A stretch of 26,281 nt of DNA from assembly GCA_016935885.1 (NCBI GenBank), contig JAFGQA010000263.1, positions 1 through 26,281 on the forward strand. The letters run 5' to 3'. The notes under the pieces were generated by a model, which saw only the letters and a program-made list of their open reading frames with translations, searched no databases and was not told the DNA's origin. Source of the DNA: Phycisphaerae bacterium (lineage in GTDB: Bacteria; Planctomycetota; Phycisphaerae; UBA1845; UTPLA1). The stretch's first letter is position 1. Each line of letters starts with the position of its first letter. Of this stretch, positions 8,428 to 15,705 are shown piece after piece. The position numbers and the translations under genes were made by a program.

Positions 8428-9147
8428 GTGTCGTGCAGAGCCGGCATCATCCTCGGACTGATCGGCTGGCTGGCCATCTGCTCGGGATGTGCGGAGCAGG
8501 AACGGCCCAGGATCGTTGACCTGGATCCATACGTGGGTCGTTATCCCGAGCGGCAGCGGCCGTTGATGGCCAGGCCGAGGGGCGAGCCGAGCCGTCGACC
8601 CATCGGGCCGGTGATGATCATCGTGGACGCCGGCCACGGCGGGCGGGATCCCGGCGCGATCGGCGTCGGGCCCCAGCCCGAGAAGACGGTCAACCTCGGC
8701 ATCGCGATGAGGCTGGCTGCCCTGCTGGAAGAACGTGGGGCCACTGTGGTCACCACGCGGGATTCCGACCGCTTCATACCGCTCGACGAAAGGGCGGCGT
8801 TGGCCGACCGGAGCCGGGCGGATCTGTTCGTATCGATCCACGCCGATGCCGCCCGACGAGCCGACGTATCGGGAGCCACGGCCTACATCGCGAGGAACGC
8901 CTCCGCGCAGAGCCGTCACGCGGCCGAGAGCATCATCACCGCCTTGGAGCGCGCGGGCGTCGGATGTCGTGGGATTCACATGGCTGACTTCCGTGTCCTC
9001 GCGGGGCATTCCAGACCGGCGGTGCTGATAGAATGCGGCTTCCTGACCAACAGCAACGACGCCGTGAGACTGAGCACGCCCGGCTATCAGGCAAAGATCG
9101 CGGCGGCCGTCGCGGAGGGTATCGCCGAACACTTCAGCAGTTATTGA
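8428..9147 (+). CDS. N-acetylmuramoyl-L-alanine amidase (Amidase_3), lipoprotein-like
   Basis: 239 residues. It has a hydrophobic export signal ending ICSGC (C21), a plausible but not canonical lipobox, then a proline/arginine-rich linker and an Amidase_3 domain. The Zn ligands and catalytic Glu of the AmiC/LytC family are visible: the His of VDAGHGGRDPGA, the Glu of EKTVNL, the His of SIHADAA, and the Glu of LIECGFLTN. It would cleave the amide bond between MurNAc and the stem peptide in cell wall turnover or division. The start is GTG 8428, three nt after the peptidase stop and in the same frame, which suggests translational coupling. It is convergent with the NHL protein gene, with a 19-nt gap. 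Confidence 0.92.
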   Translation: MSCRAGIILGLIGWLAICSGCAEQERPRIVDLDPYVGRYPERQRPLMARPRGEPSRRPIGPVMIIVDAGHGGRDPGAIGVGPQPEKTVNLGIAMRLAALLEERGATVVTTRDSDRFIPLDERAALADRSRADLFVSIHADAARRADVSGATAYIARNASAQSRHAAESIITALERAGVGCRGIHMADFRVLAGHSRPAVLIECGFLTNSNDAVRLSTPGYQAKIAAAVAEGIAEHFSSY

Positions 9148-9166
9148 GGCGAACAACGGAGTCGGA

Positions 9167-11665
9167 TCAGTTACGCGGGGCGAACTTCATCACTTTGTTG
9201 CCATCGCAATCGACAACATACACATTGCCGGAAGAATCCACCGCCACACCCGCGGGTGCCACCAACTGGCCATGGCCCCACTTCATTACGAATGCCCCGT
9301 CGCTCGTAAACTTCTGAATGCACGACTCCAGTGGACATCCGACGTAAACGTAGCCCTCATTGTCCACTGCGATGCCAGCCGCGCTCTGGAATTGTCCATC
9401 ACCGGTGCCGAAGCTCCCCCACTGCGTTACGTACGCCCCGTCGCTCGTGAACTTCTTAACGCAGTACTTGAGGCTGTCCGCAACATACACATAGTCCTCA
9501 GAGTCTACAGCCACATCGACTGGCCCGTCCAACTGGCCATCGCCGGTACCGTGCGCTCCCCATTCCGCCATAAACGTCCCGTTGCTCGCAAACTTCTGAA
9601 TCCGCTGGTTCACATTGTCAGCAACGTAGAGAGCCCCTTCGGAGTCCGTCGCCAGCCCGGCAGGCCAGTGGAATTCCCCATCACCAGAACCCCGGCTGCC
9701 CCATTTGGCAAGGAACGCGCCGGTAGAGCTGAACTTCTGAACACAGTTGTTGCACCTGTCGGAAACGTATACATTACCGGCCGCGTCCGTCGCAATCCCC
9801 TGCGGACAAGCGAACTGCCCATCCGCAGTTCCCCAGCTTCCCCATCCGAGTACGTAGCTGCCGTCAGTCTTGAACTTCTGAATACGGTAATTCCGCATTT
9901 CCGCGACAAACAAGCAGCCTGCCGTATCCAATGCCAGGAAGAGGGGATTATCAAACTCGCCAACACCGTCACCGAGTCGGCCCCAGGAGGCGACTAATTC
10001 GTAGGTTGTGCCTGAAGTCACAGTCACTGTCAACGTATCGTTCCCGGTTTGCTGTGGTGACGAGCTATCAGCTACGGTCAACGTGTATGCCGTCGTCTCC
10101 AACGGGCTGACGATCGCATCCGGTTCGTTCGCCCCCCCCCAGCCGGGTGCCAGCCAGGAGTAGGTGTATGGCGGAGTTCCACCGGTCGCCGTCCCTCGAA
10201 GCGTGACGCTGTCGCCCTTGTTTATCATTGTGTTGTCGGCGATGGCGGTCACGACCAGTGCTGCGGTCGAGCGAACGTTGATGGTCACCGTGTCGCTGTC
10301 CGTCTGTTGAGGTGAGGACGAATCGATCACGGTGACGGTGTAGCTGGTTGTCTCCGAGGGACTCACGAAGACGCCTTGCTGTTGCGATCCTCCCCACCCA
10401 GGCGCGGACCACGAATAGCTATACGGCGGAGTTCCACCCCGTACACCAGCCAGAAGAGCCGCTGCCTCGCCCACCGTGATTTCGCACGGCGTGGCTGATG
10501 CGGACACCTCAAGCGGCGCGCCTTCGATGGCATCCTCTGCCACGTATCCCTCACGTATCACTTGGGGCCAGAAGTCGTATGTAATATAGAAAAAGCCGCC
10601 ATCCCCCCACGCATCACCCATGGAGTTGATGACCTTGAAGAGAGACTGTGAGTCGTCGTACCCGACGGCAACGACGGCTTGCCCTGTGTAGTTTCCGATG
10701 CCCTCGGCGTAAACCGCGGCCTCCCGCATATCGCGGAGATCGTAGAAACTGTCGTACACCTTCATGCCCAGGACAACTGGATATCCGGCGGCGATGAACT
10801 CCTTGACCTCGGAGGGGTCATGCTCATTGATTCGACGCCAGTAGGCAATGCGATACTCGAAGGCGGCGTCGGTCTGTGCCTTGGTGGGTTGAGCGCTGCA
10901 CTCAAGGGGGTCATAGGGCATGAGGTCTACCGGGCAGCAACCCTGTTCTGACACAAGGTTGAGAGCGGAGAGGATGAGCGCCCCCCTGTCACAGGAATCA
11001 GAAAGCTTGATTTGGTTGTAGATATACGCGGGACTGAAGAGATGGCTGGTGGAAGAAAGCGACCATCCGCGTTCTATTCGCTCTTGGTACGATTTCAGGG
11101 CATAGCCGACCGCCCATCCCACACAGGAGACCTGCTGATCTCCCTGGTTTCCCGGGCTGGGCATGTCTGGAGTCAGGTCGGCGCTGCTGGGAGGAGCACC
11201 GCCCGATGGTGCCGGGGCCAGCGGAATCAGCTTGTAGTCGTCGGGACTGAGAAACTCCAAGCCCAAAAGCGGCATCTCTTCGACGCATTCGCCGTTCTCG
11301 CAATGCTGCCCGTCAAGGCAGGACACGCCCTCGCAAGGATCCACTCGTCCGCCGACACATTCGCCGCTCTCGCAATGCTGCCCGTCAGGGCAGGACACAC
11401 CGTCGCACGAATCCACTTTCCCTGCGACGCATTCGCCATTCTCGCAATGCTGCCCGTCAGGGCAGGACACACCGTCGCAAGGATATACCTCTCCTCCGAC
11501 GCACTCCCCATTCTCGCAGTGCTCCCCCTCGGGGCACGATACAGCATCACATGGATTGATAAAAGGGAAGAGCTCGGGCGCTGGTTCGGACGGGCAACCG
11601 CAACCACCAGGCGCCAACGAGATGACAGCCCCCACCGCCAGGAGCATCAGCACAAGCCTGTCCAT
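9167..11665 (-). CDS. Exported papain-like (C1) domain protein with Cys-rich repeats, PKD-like domains and NHL propeller
   Basis: 832 residues. ATG 11665 has a GAGGGG-type site upstream and opens a signal sequence ending GGCGC (possible lipid attachment at C22). Four 24-residue repeats of the type CDGVSCPDGQHCENGECV fill residues about 39-131. A C1 papain-like domain follows, with nucleophile C181 (NQGDQQVSCVGWAVGYA) and the Asn region INSMGDAWGDGG (N347). At the catalytic His position the sequence reads YTGQAVVAVGYDD, so Gln329 replaces His and peptidase activity is doubtful. Two PKD-like domains (about 385-545, each with GGTPPYxYSW) come next. The last 285 residues form six NHL repeats, a likely closed beta-propeller. 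Known NHL and PKD domains mediate binding, so a surface binding or scaffold role is inferred. A G9 run (10132-10140) lies within the second PKD-like domain. Confidence 0.86.
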   Translation of the reverse strand: MDRLVLMLLAVGAVISLAPGGCGCPSEPAPELFPFINPCDAVSCPEGEHCENGECVGGEVYPCDGVSCPDGQHCENGECVAGKVDSCDGVSCPDGQHCESGECVGGRVDPCEGVSCLDGQHCENGECVEEMPLLGLEFLSPDDYKLIPLAPAPSGGAPPSSADLTPDMPSPGNQGDQQVSCVGWAVGYALKSYQERIERGWSLSSTSHLFSPAYIYNQIKLSDSCDRGALILSALNLVSEQGCCPVDLMPYDPLECSAQPTKAQTDAAFEYRIAYWRRINEHDPSEVKEFIAAGYPVVLGMKVYDSFYDLRDMREAAVYAEGIGNYTGQAVVAVGYDDSQSLFKVINSMGDAWGDGGFFYITYDFWPQVIREGYVAEDAIEGAPLEVSASATPCEITVGEAAALLAGVRGGTPPYSYSWSAPGWGGSQQQGVFVSPSETTSYTVTVIDSSSPQQTDSDTVTINVRSTAALVVTAIADNTMINKGDSVTLRGTATGGTPPYTYSWLAPGWGGANEPDAIVSPLETTAYTLTVADSSSPQQTGNDTLTVTVTSGTTYELVASWGRLGDGVGEFDNPLFLALDTAGCLFVAEMRNYRIQKFKTDGSYVLGWGSWGTADGQFACPQGIATDAAGNVYVSDRCNNCVQKFSSTGAFLAKWGSRGSGDGEFHWPAGLATDSEGALYVADNVNQRIQKFASNGTFMAEWGAHGTGDGQLDGPVDVAVDSEDYVYVADSLKYCVKKFTSDGAYVTQWGSFGTGDGQFQSAAGIAVDNEGYVYVGCPLESCIQKFTSDGAFVMKWGHGQLVAPAGVAVDSSGNVYVVDCDGNKVMKFAPRN
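10132..10140 (-). repeat. C9/G9 homopolymer inside the NHL protein gene
   Basis: Nine consecutive C on the plus strand encode the Trp-Gly-Gly-Ala region of the second PKD-like domain. The parallel site in the first domain has only a short mixed G run. It is a potential slippage site, or simply a sequencing-sensitive run. Confidence 0.6.
11230..11548 (-). repeat. Four 72-nt tandem repeats coding Cys-rich units
   Basis: The segment CTCGCAATGCTGCCCGTC recurs with exact 72-nt spacing (for example at 11297 and 11369), in register with the 24-residue Cys repeats of the NHL protein. High nucleotide similarity between units suggests recent duplication or gene conversion. Confidence 0.7.
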
Positions 11666-11774
11666 CGATCTACCCCTCTTTCGCTTGCAGTCCCCCCAAC
11701 GAAAATGTCGCGCGTCACAGGCCGATCCCATGGGGCCTGTCGCGCGGAGGGCTCTCTTCCGGTGCCGTCCCTCT

Positions 11775-11780
11775 ATTATA
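11775..11780 (-). promoter_or_regulatory. Possible -10 element for the NHL protein gene
   Basis: The minus strand reads TATAAT here, about 110 nt upstream of the start. No good -35 hexamer is seen at 16-18 nt. Confidence 0.3.
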
Positions 11781-12354
11781 CACCTGCCGATCCGCCGCAG
11801 CACCCGGAAATAAGATGAAAGCTGCTCCCGGGCGTCTTCATTAGCGTGGCTTTGTGTTCAGACATCCTTCTACAGTTGTTGTGAGTGGCACGTCCTAGAA
11901 TCACGGATTCTTCTCTACTTCCGTTGCCATATGCTTGTTCCGGGAGTGCCCGTTTGACCTTGAGGGCTGAGTAGGCGGAATCGCGGAAGACATACGCGGT
12001 GCGCTAGATGCGATAGACAGCCACAGATGCTCCGGGCAATCCTTGGACCAATAACCGCGGCTCCTCTCGAAATCGCTGCTTCACGCAATGTGTCTGCCGG
12101 GGAATCCGGGGCCATGTGTCTCGATCTGCCCACTCCCATACCGACTTGCTCTCCCGAACACGTCGTCGAACTCGAGGATCCCAGCAGGGCGAAGACGCGC
12201 ATTCGCCGTGTCCCTCCCGTGGACGTGTGCGGCTTGCGGCGTCTCGGGATGTGTCAGCGGTCTGGATTCTATCGCGCTCCTTCCAAGGTGTCCACACCGC
12301 AGCGACTCCGACCTCTCCGCGGCATCGCACTGTAACTCGGCGAAGTCGTCGAAT

Positions 12355-12377
12355 GGAAGTTCGAGTCCTACGGGGCC
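12355..12377 (+). repeat. tRNA T-arm-like direct repeat, degenerate copy
   Basis: GGAAGTTCGAGTCCTAC followed by GGGGCC matches 12951-12973 at 20 of 23 bases. The TTCGAGT loop is intact, but only three of five stem pairs form. No matching 5-prime tRNA half is visible upstream, so it is a fragment and not a tRNA gene. Confidence 0.45.
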
Positions 12378-12429
12378 GCAGGGAATGAGCGTTTCAACAA
12401 AACCGGTCACAAGCCTTGGTGGAGGAATT

Positions 12430-12654
12430 CTACCGCACCCCAATTGACGTGGCGTAGATCTCCGAGATTCGGCGATCGGCGTACAGGACCTGCGTGCATC
12501 CGGCCCAGCGAAGGGCCGCGATCGGCGAGTCCAGATAACGGACTTCTAAAACTGGTGTGGCGGAAGATGGTTGATACGTGCGTACCCGTTTTGATTCCAG
12601 GAGCGCGGCGTGGTCAAGACTCCTGAGGTCCGGACTTTGTGACTCCTGCTGTTT
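12430..12654 (-). pseudogene. Possible remnant of a VapC/PIN-domain toxin C-terminus
   Basis: The minus frame between stops at 12655-12657 and 12430-12432 is open for 74 codons without a usable start. Its C-terminal half reads LDSPIAALRWAGCTQVLYAD, close to the PIN-domain pattern WDSLIVAAALxAGCxxLYSED, which includes a conserved active-site Asp. The N-terminal active-site region and an antitoxin partner are not found. This is a tentative assignment from motif resemblance only. Confidence 0.27.
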
Positions 12655-12808
12655 CTATCGCATTCGCGTCGCCATTGCGCCCGCTTGTTGGTGACCACGG
12701 CGCGGCACTTGATGTTACGCGCGTGGTGCCTTGATCTCTGGGCGATGGCGCAGGGTGGTCGGGAACCAGTGCATCGTCACACGTAGTCTTGCGGGTCTGC
12801 CCGTTCGC

Positions 12809-12866
12809 GTGCCACGGGCAGCCTGGCTGCCCGTGCGCACTGGCGGGCGAGCCGCCAGTGGTACCC
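12809..12866 (+). repeat. Double-hairpin GTGCCAC repeat, copy A
   Basis: The element starts GTGCCACGGGCAGC and ends GCCAGTGGTACCC. It contains two adjacent palindromes, CACGGGCAGCCTGGCTGCCCGTG (12813-12835) and CACTGGCGG...CCGCCAGTG (12839-12860). A related copy is built into the flavin reductase gene at 15389-15475. Confidence 0.65.
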
Positions 12867-12950
12867 CCGAGCGACAACCCGCACGAACAGCCGTGAAGGT
12901 ACACTCGTCACAGGTCCGACGCTTTGTGCCGGAACGAGGGATCTGTTTGT

Positions 12951-12973
12951 GGAGGTTCGAATCCTCCGGGGCC
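12951..12973 (+). repeat. tRNA T-arm-like sequence, intact stem
   Basis: GGAGG TTCGAAT CCTCC forms a perfect 5-bp, 7-nt-loop T-arm followed by GGGGCC, as at the 3-prime end of a tRNA. No cloverleaf with a TGGCCCC 5-prime acceptor strand can be built from the preceding 100 nt. It lies 596 nt from its partner at 12355 and just beyond the stop of the small lipoprotein gene. Confidence 0.5.
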
Positions 12974-12986
12974 AGTTTCCTCGAAG

Positions 12987-13262
12987 TCAGTCGCCGGCGG
13001 GAGGACCGGTCTCGACGAGGCCGGCCGTGTCCGCCGTGTCCCGCAAGTTGAGCTCCTCGTCCAGCCAACGCTGCCACAAGAGGACCTGCGGTTGCCCGAC
13101 GACCGACGTGACGGCGCCATCGTCGACGGTCAAGCCAAATGCCGCGTAGTCTGGATTCTGTGCGGGATCGGCGACGATCACTAGCCAGTTGCCGTCCGCG
13201 CAGAGTTGTGTTCCGCATCCCGCCAGTGTCGCCAAGAGAAGACAAGCAAGAACCCGTCGCAT
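12987..13262 (-). CDS. Small lipoprotein, unknown function
   Basis: 91 residues. MRRVLACLLLATLAGCGT is a textbook lipoprotein signal with lipobox LAGC (C16). The mature part of about 75 residues has no family I recognise. It includes a short hydrophobic core (NWLVIVADP) and an acidic C-terminus. The start is well supported: GGGGAGG lies 7 nt upstream of ATG 13262, and a TATAAT box is about 45 nt upstream. The gene lies downstream of the FlgM-like gene on the same strand, but a 256-nt gap with an 11-bp inverted repeat separates them, so it is probably transcribed on its own. Confidence 0.72.
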   Translation of the reverse strand: MRRVLACLLLATLAGCGTQLCADGNWLVIVADPAQNPDYAAFGLTVDDGAVTSVVGQPQVLLWQRWLDEELNLRDTADTAGLVETGPPAGD

Positions 13263-13306
13263 AGCGAATCCTCCCCTCTGGACGTGTGCCCCCGTTCGCT
13301 CATCGT

Positions 13307-13312
13307 ATTATA
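13307..13312 (-). promoter_or_regulatory. -10 box for the small lipoprotein
   Basis: The minus strand reads GTGTATAATACG with a perfect TATAAT, giving a leader of about 35-40 nt. The -35 region is poor. Confidence 0.4.
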
Positions 13313-13330
13313 CACGGCTCACGCGCGGGT

Positions 13331-13379
13331 CGTGCCGCGGCTTGTGAATGGGCTCCAGTGGCGCGGAGGCCGCGGCACG
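13331..13379. terminator. 11-bp inverted repeat between flgM-like and lipoprotein genes
   Basis: CGTGCCGCGGC (13331-13341) and GCCGCGGCACG (13369-13379) are perfect inverted repeats around a 27-nt loop. It may terminate the FlgM-like transcript. Alternatively it is another GTGCC/GGCAC-bounded repeat. Confidence 0.4.
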
Positions 13380-13518
13380 CGTCATGGGAAGTGCGAGAGC
13401 GAAGCGGGCTTGATTATCGGGTGCCGTAAAAACGCCGAAACGGATCGGCCTTGGCCACAACCCGTTTCGGCTGGAGAGTTTGCAACGGGAGGAGGAGGCG
13501 TTGCAACTCGTGGGGGTC

Positions 13519-13809
13519 TCAGAAGTCTACAGGGAGTCCATCCAGCAGACGCTCCACCGCAAGGTCGAGTTTCTCCGAGGTCTCGTAGGCGCCGCTTGCG
13601 ATCGATCCACGGACCTCAACGATTTTCCTTGCACGGGCTTCGGGCAACTCGGCCAGCCGGCTGAGGAAGTCGGCGAGTTCAGATATCTCCACGCGATCCT
13701 GCGGGGTGACGGGATTGCCCGTCGCGCCTGTGCGTGAGCGTGAGTGGTTGGCGAACTCCCGCAGCGTTGCCGCGGATGCCAGGGCTCCCACCGCGTTGAC
13801 GTCGTTCAT
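13519..13809 (-). CDS. flgM: FlgM-like anti-sigma-28 factor
   Basis: 96 residues. The C-terminal 60 residues match the FlgM sigma-28-binding domain: DRVEISELADFLSRLAELPE, then RARKIVEVRGSIASGAYETS and EKLDLAVERLL. FlgM holds FliA inactive until the flagellar hook-basal body can export it. Start ATG 13809 has GAGG 6 nt upstream, and a longer frame upstream is not conserved-looking. No other flagellar gene is in the window, so the gene is solitary. A FliA-like promoter motif may lie about 290 nt upstream. Because the N-terminus (export part) diverges freely in this family, it says little. Confidence 0.8.
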   Translation of the reverse strand: MNDVNAVGALASAATLREFANHSRSRTGATGNPVTPQDRVEISELADFLSRLAELPEARARKIVEVRGSIASGAYETSEKLDLAVERLLDGLPVDF

Positions 13810-14376
13810 GGTGTTCCTCGCTGTCCTCGTTTCTTCGCCTATTCCCAACAGATCGTACGAGGCCCGCATCGTCCTTGTTCTGAGGTCGGTTGGAGACTCG
13901 GCTCCAGGACCCTCAGACGGAACCGGCATCTCAGGATTGCCGGGATTTCCAAGGGACCTGGGGAAAGTCCGAGCGATCCTGGGACTAATATCGGCGTTCC
14001 GGGAAGGAGTCTCCAGCATTTCCGTAATCCGACCACAATATGTTGCGCGGCCATGCTTAACGTGGCGAACCGGCTGGAGACGGGCAGGCCTGCACTGTTA
14101 TCGGGCGAATGGCGATAAACAGGGGCTTGTCAATGCTCGTATTCTGCGAGGGGCAGACGGACCCCGTCACGGCACCCGCGGACAGAACCACAAGATGTAG
14201 TACCCGAGTTTTTCGGATGAAGCATCACCGGTACCTGCGAGGTTCCCTGGAAGTAGCGCGAATCAGTGCTGCGACGAATCCCGGAGGGGCAGAACCGCCC
14301 ATGATGCGGCTCCGAGCAAGACCGGACCTGGATGTCCTCAGCCGCCGGTCGGGCACCGTTAAGGGACTGTCGGTCA
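13810..14376. other. 567-nt region upstream of flgM
   Basis: No convincing gene is present. The flgM frame stays open upstream to 14019 but lacks conserved features. The only notable feature is the inverted repeat and sigma-28-like motif at 14098-14124. Confidence 0.55.
14098..14124 (-). promoter_or_regulatory. Possible sigma-28 (FliA) promoter or operator upstream of flgM
   Basis: The minus strand carries CCCGATAA (14105-14098), one base from the FliA -10 GCCGATAA. Eleven nt further upstream is CCCTGTTT, which shares GTTT with the TAAAGTTT -35. The same segment contains the inverted repeat TTATCG...CGATAA. The predicted leader of about 280 nt is long. Confidence 0.22.
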
Positions 14377-15597
14377 TCAGGCGTCCGTGCCACCCGTGCC
14401 ACCGAGGAACCAGTTAGCGAGCCGCTGGGCCATCCGCTCGTTGGTGAACACAAGTGGTGTCAGGAAACGCAAGTCCGTGCTGGGCAGCCGCAGGTACTTG
14501 ACCATATCGCGTCGCCATCGAGCGTCGAATTCGGCCAGGATGTCCTGTGGATGTACCGCGCCCAGGGCCTTCTCGCAGACCTCGGTCGCCAGGCTGGCAG
14601 ACCATATGCATGGGTACAGGCCCTCGTGGCTGACGGCTGCCACATAGCCGCCGGCATCGCCGATGATGAGACTGTGCTTGGCCACGTGGGTCTCCATTTC
14701 GAGGGCAATGCCGCGAGGGACCGGCCGGACCTCTATGTTGGCAGGATCGACATTGACATCTTCGGGCAGGATCTCGGCGTCCTTCCACTGAGCCACAGCT
14801 TGCTCGAAGACGGCGCGGATGCCGTCGGTGGGCGTCGGGGCGACAAGCCCTGTGACCACGAGGCTTCCTGTGGTGAACAAGTAACCGAAACTTGACAGAT
14901 CCTGGGAAGTCAGGATCCAGCTCATCTCGGTGTTGCCCTTATTTCTTTTCTTGGCCGTCGGATCGGCTCGGACGGAGACCGACTGACAGCAGGAGACCTG
15001 CGTGGTCGCGGCCTGCCCGCGATCGAGACCGAAGGATTGAATGGCGAGCGAGTCGCACCCGTCCGCGGCAAGGAGAAACCGGCCGGTGAACCGCTGGTCG
15101 GTGTCCGTGCTCAGGATGACGGCCTGCTCCCGGGTCTCGATCGTGACGACCTTGGCTCCGGGAATGAAGGCGGCGCCGGCGCTCGTGGCGGCGGCGCACA
15201 TGGCCTCTGTGAGACGGGGCGTGTCGACGACGTCGATTGCCACGCCGAGCGGGGCCGACGCGGTACGGCCGCGCGCGCCATCAACGAACCTGACGCGGTC
15301 GATGGTGCCCAGCACGGCACCGTCTGATGCAACGCCCGCGCTGGCGAGCATCTTGTGGGCGTCGGGATGCAGCCACTCCGGCCGGCAGGTGCTACCGGCA
15401 GCTTGCCTGCCAGTGTGTACGCCCCGCGCGCCCACCGGAGAGACCGCACGGGCGGACGAGCCGCCCGTGGCACCCAGACTCGCGCTCCGATCGAGAACGG
15501 CGACATTCAGGCCCTTCTTGGCGGCAAAGGCGGCCGCGGCGGCGCCGGCAGGTCCGGCGCCGAGGACCAGGATGTCAAAAACCGTCTCGGTTGGCAT
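14377..15597 (-). CDS. FAD-dependent oxidoreductase, geranylgeranyl-reductase-like
   Basis: 406 residues. A Rossmann FAD-binding motif (GAGPAGAAAA, residues 13-22) opens the protein. The second flavin region AADGCDSLA is near residue 180, and the third, IIGDAGGYVAAVSHEGLYP, near 310. This order is typical of the geranylgeranyl reductase / FixC-like monooxygenase-fold family, which reduces isoprenoid or quinone-like substrates. The actual substrate is unknown. Residues about 42-70 are an extra Gly/Ala/Ser/Arg segment encoded by a double-hairpin repeat (15389-15475), which sits between the FAD beta-alpha-beta unit and the segment PEWLHPDAHKML. ATG 15597 is chosen because the FAD motif then starts at the usual distance. 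The Shine-Dalgarno match is weak. The gene is divergent from the dihydropyrimidine dehydrogenase gene, 108 nt apart. Confidence 0.87.
   Translation of the reverse strand: MPTETVFDILVLGAGPAGAAAAAFAAKKGLNVAVLDRSASLGATGGSSARAVSPVGARGVHTGRQAAGSTCRPEWLHPDAHKMLASAGVASDGAVLGTIDRVRFVDGARGRTASAPLGVAIDVVDTPRLTEAMCAAATSAGAAFIPGAKVVTIETREQAVILSTDTDQRFTGRFLLAADGCDSLAIQSFGLDRGQAATTQVSCCQSVSVRADPTAKKRNKGNTEMSWILTSQDLSSFGYLFTTGSLVVTGLVAPTPTDGIRAVFEQAVAQWKDAEILPEDVNVDPANIEVRPVPRGIALEMETHVAKHSLIIGDAGGYVAAVSHEGLYPCIWSASLATEVCEKALGAVHPQDILAEFDARWRRDMVKYLRLPSTDLRFLTPLVFTNERMAQRLANWFLGGTGGTDA
15389..15475 (-). repeat. Double-hairpin GTGCCAC repeat, copy B, inside a coding region
   Basis: The element is bounded by GTGCTAC (15389-15395) and GTGGCACCC (15467-15475). 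It contains a CGGCAGCTTGCCTGCC hairpin and the palindrome CACGGGCGG...CCGCCCGTG. It is 87 nt (29 codons) long, so it keeps the flavin reductase frame. Confidence 0.65.
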
Positions 15598-15705
15598 GGC
15601 GTGCGCTTCGGGAGTTCGCGGATTCCTCGAAGCTGTATAATGGCACACCGTGAATCCTTCAAGTTCCGCGAGTTGGTTTGCGCTGTTACAAGGAGCGAGA
15701 TCGCC

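Larger units (their letters stand above)
11804..12986. other. Gene-poor, apparently decayed 1.18-kb region
   Basis: Overlapping short frames on both strands show no recognisable domains and no good ribosome sites. What can be seen is: two tRNA T-arm-like direct repeats (12355-12377, 12951-12973), a stop-bounded minus-strand frame resembling the end of a PIN toxin (12430-12654), and a double-hairpin GTGCCAC repeat (12809-12866). This looks like remnants of past insertions rather than functional genes. Confidence 0.6.

Noticed and set aside
12908..13120. Minus-strand frame containing GPGGFEPPQTDPSFRHKASD
   Set aside because: This GGFEP-type peptide is what antisense translation of a tRNA T-arm gives, so I treat it as a spurious frame over the T-arm-like repeat.
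13968..14180. RNase P-like motif GGGGAAAGTCCGAGC with a downstream ACAGAACC
   Set aside because: The required GGTAAGAGC and 3-prime P4 partner segments are missing, so it is a chance match.
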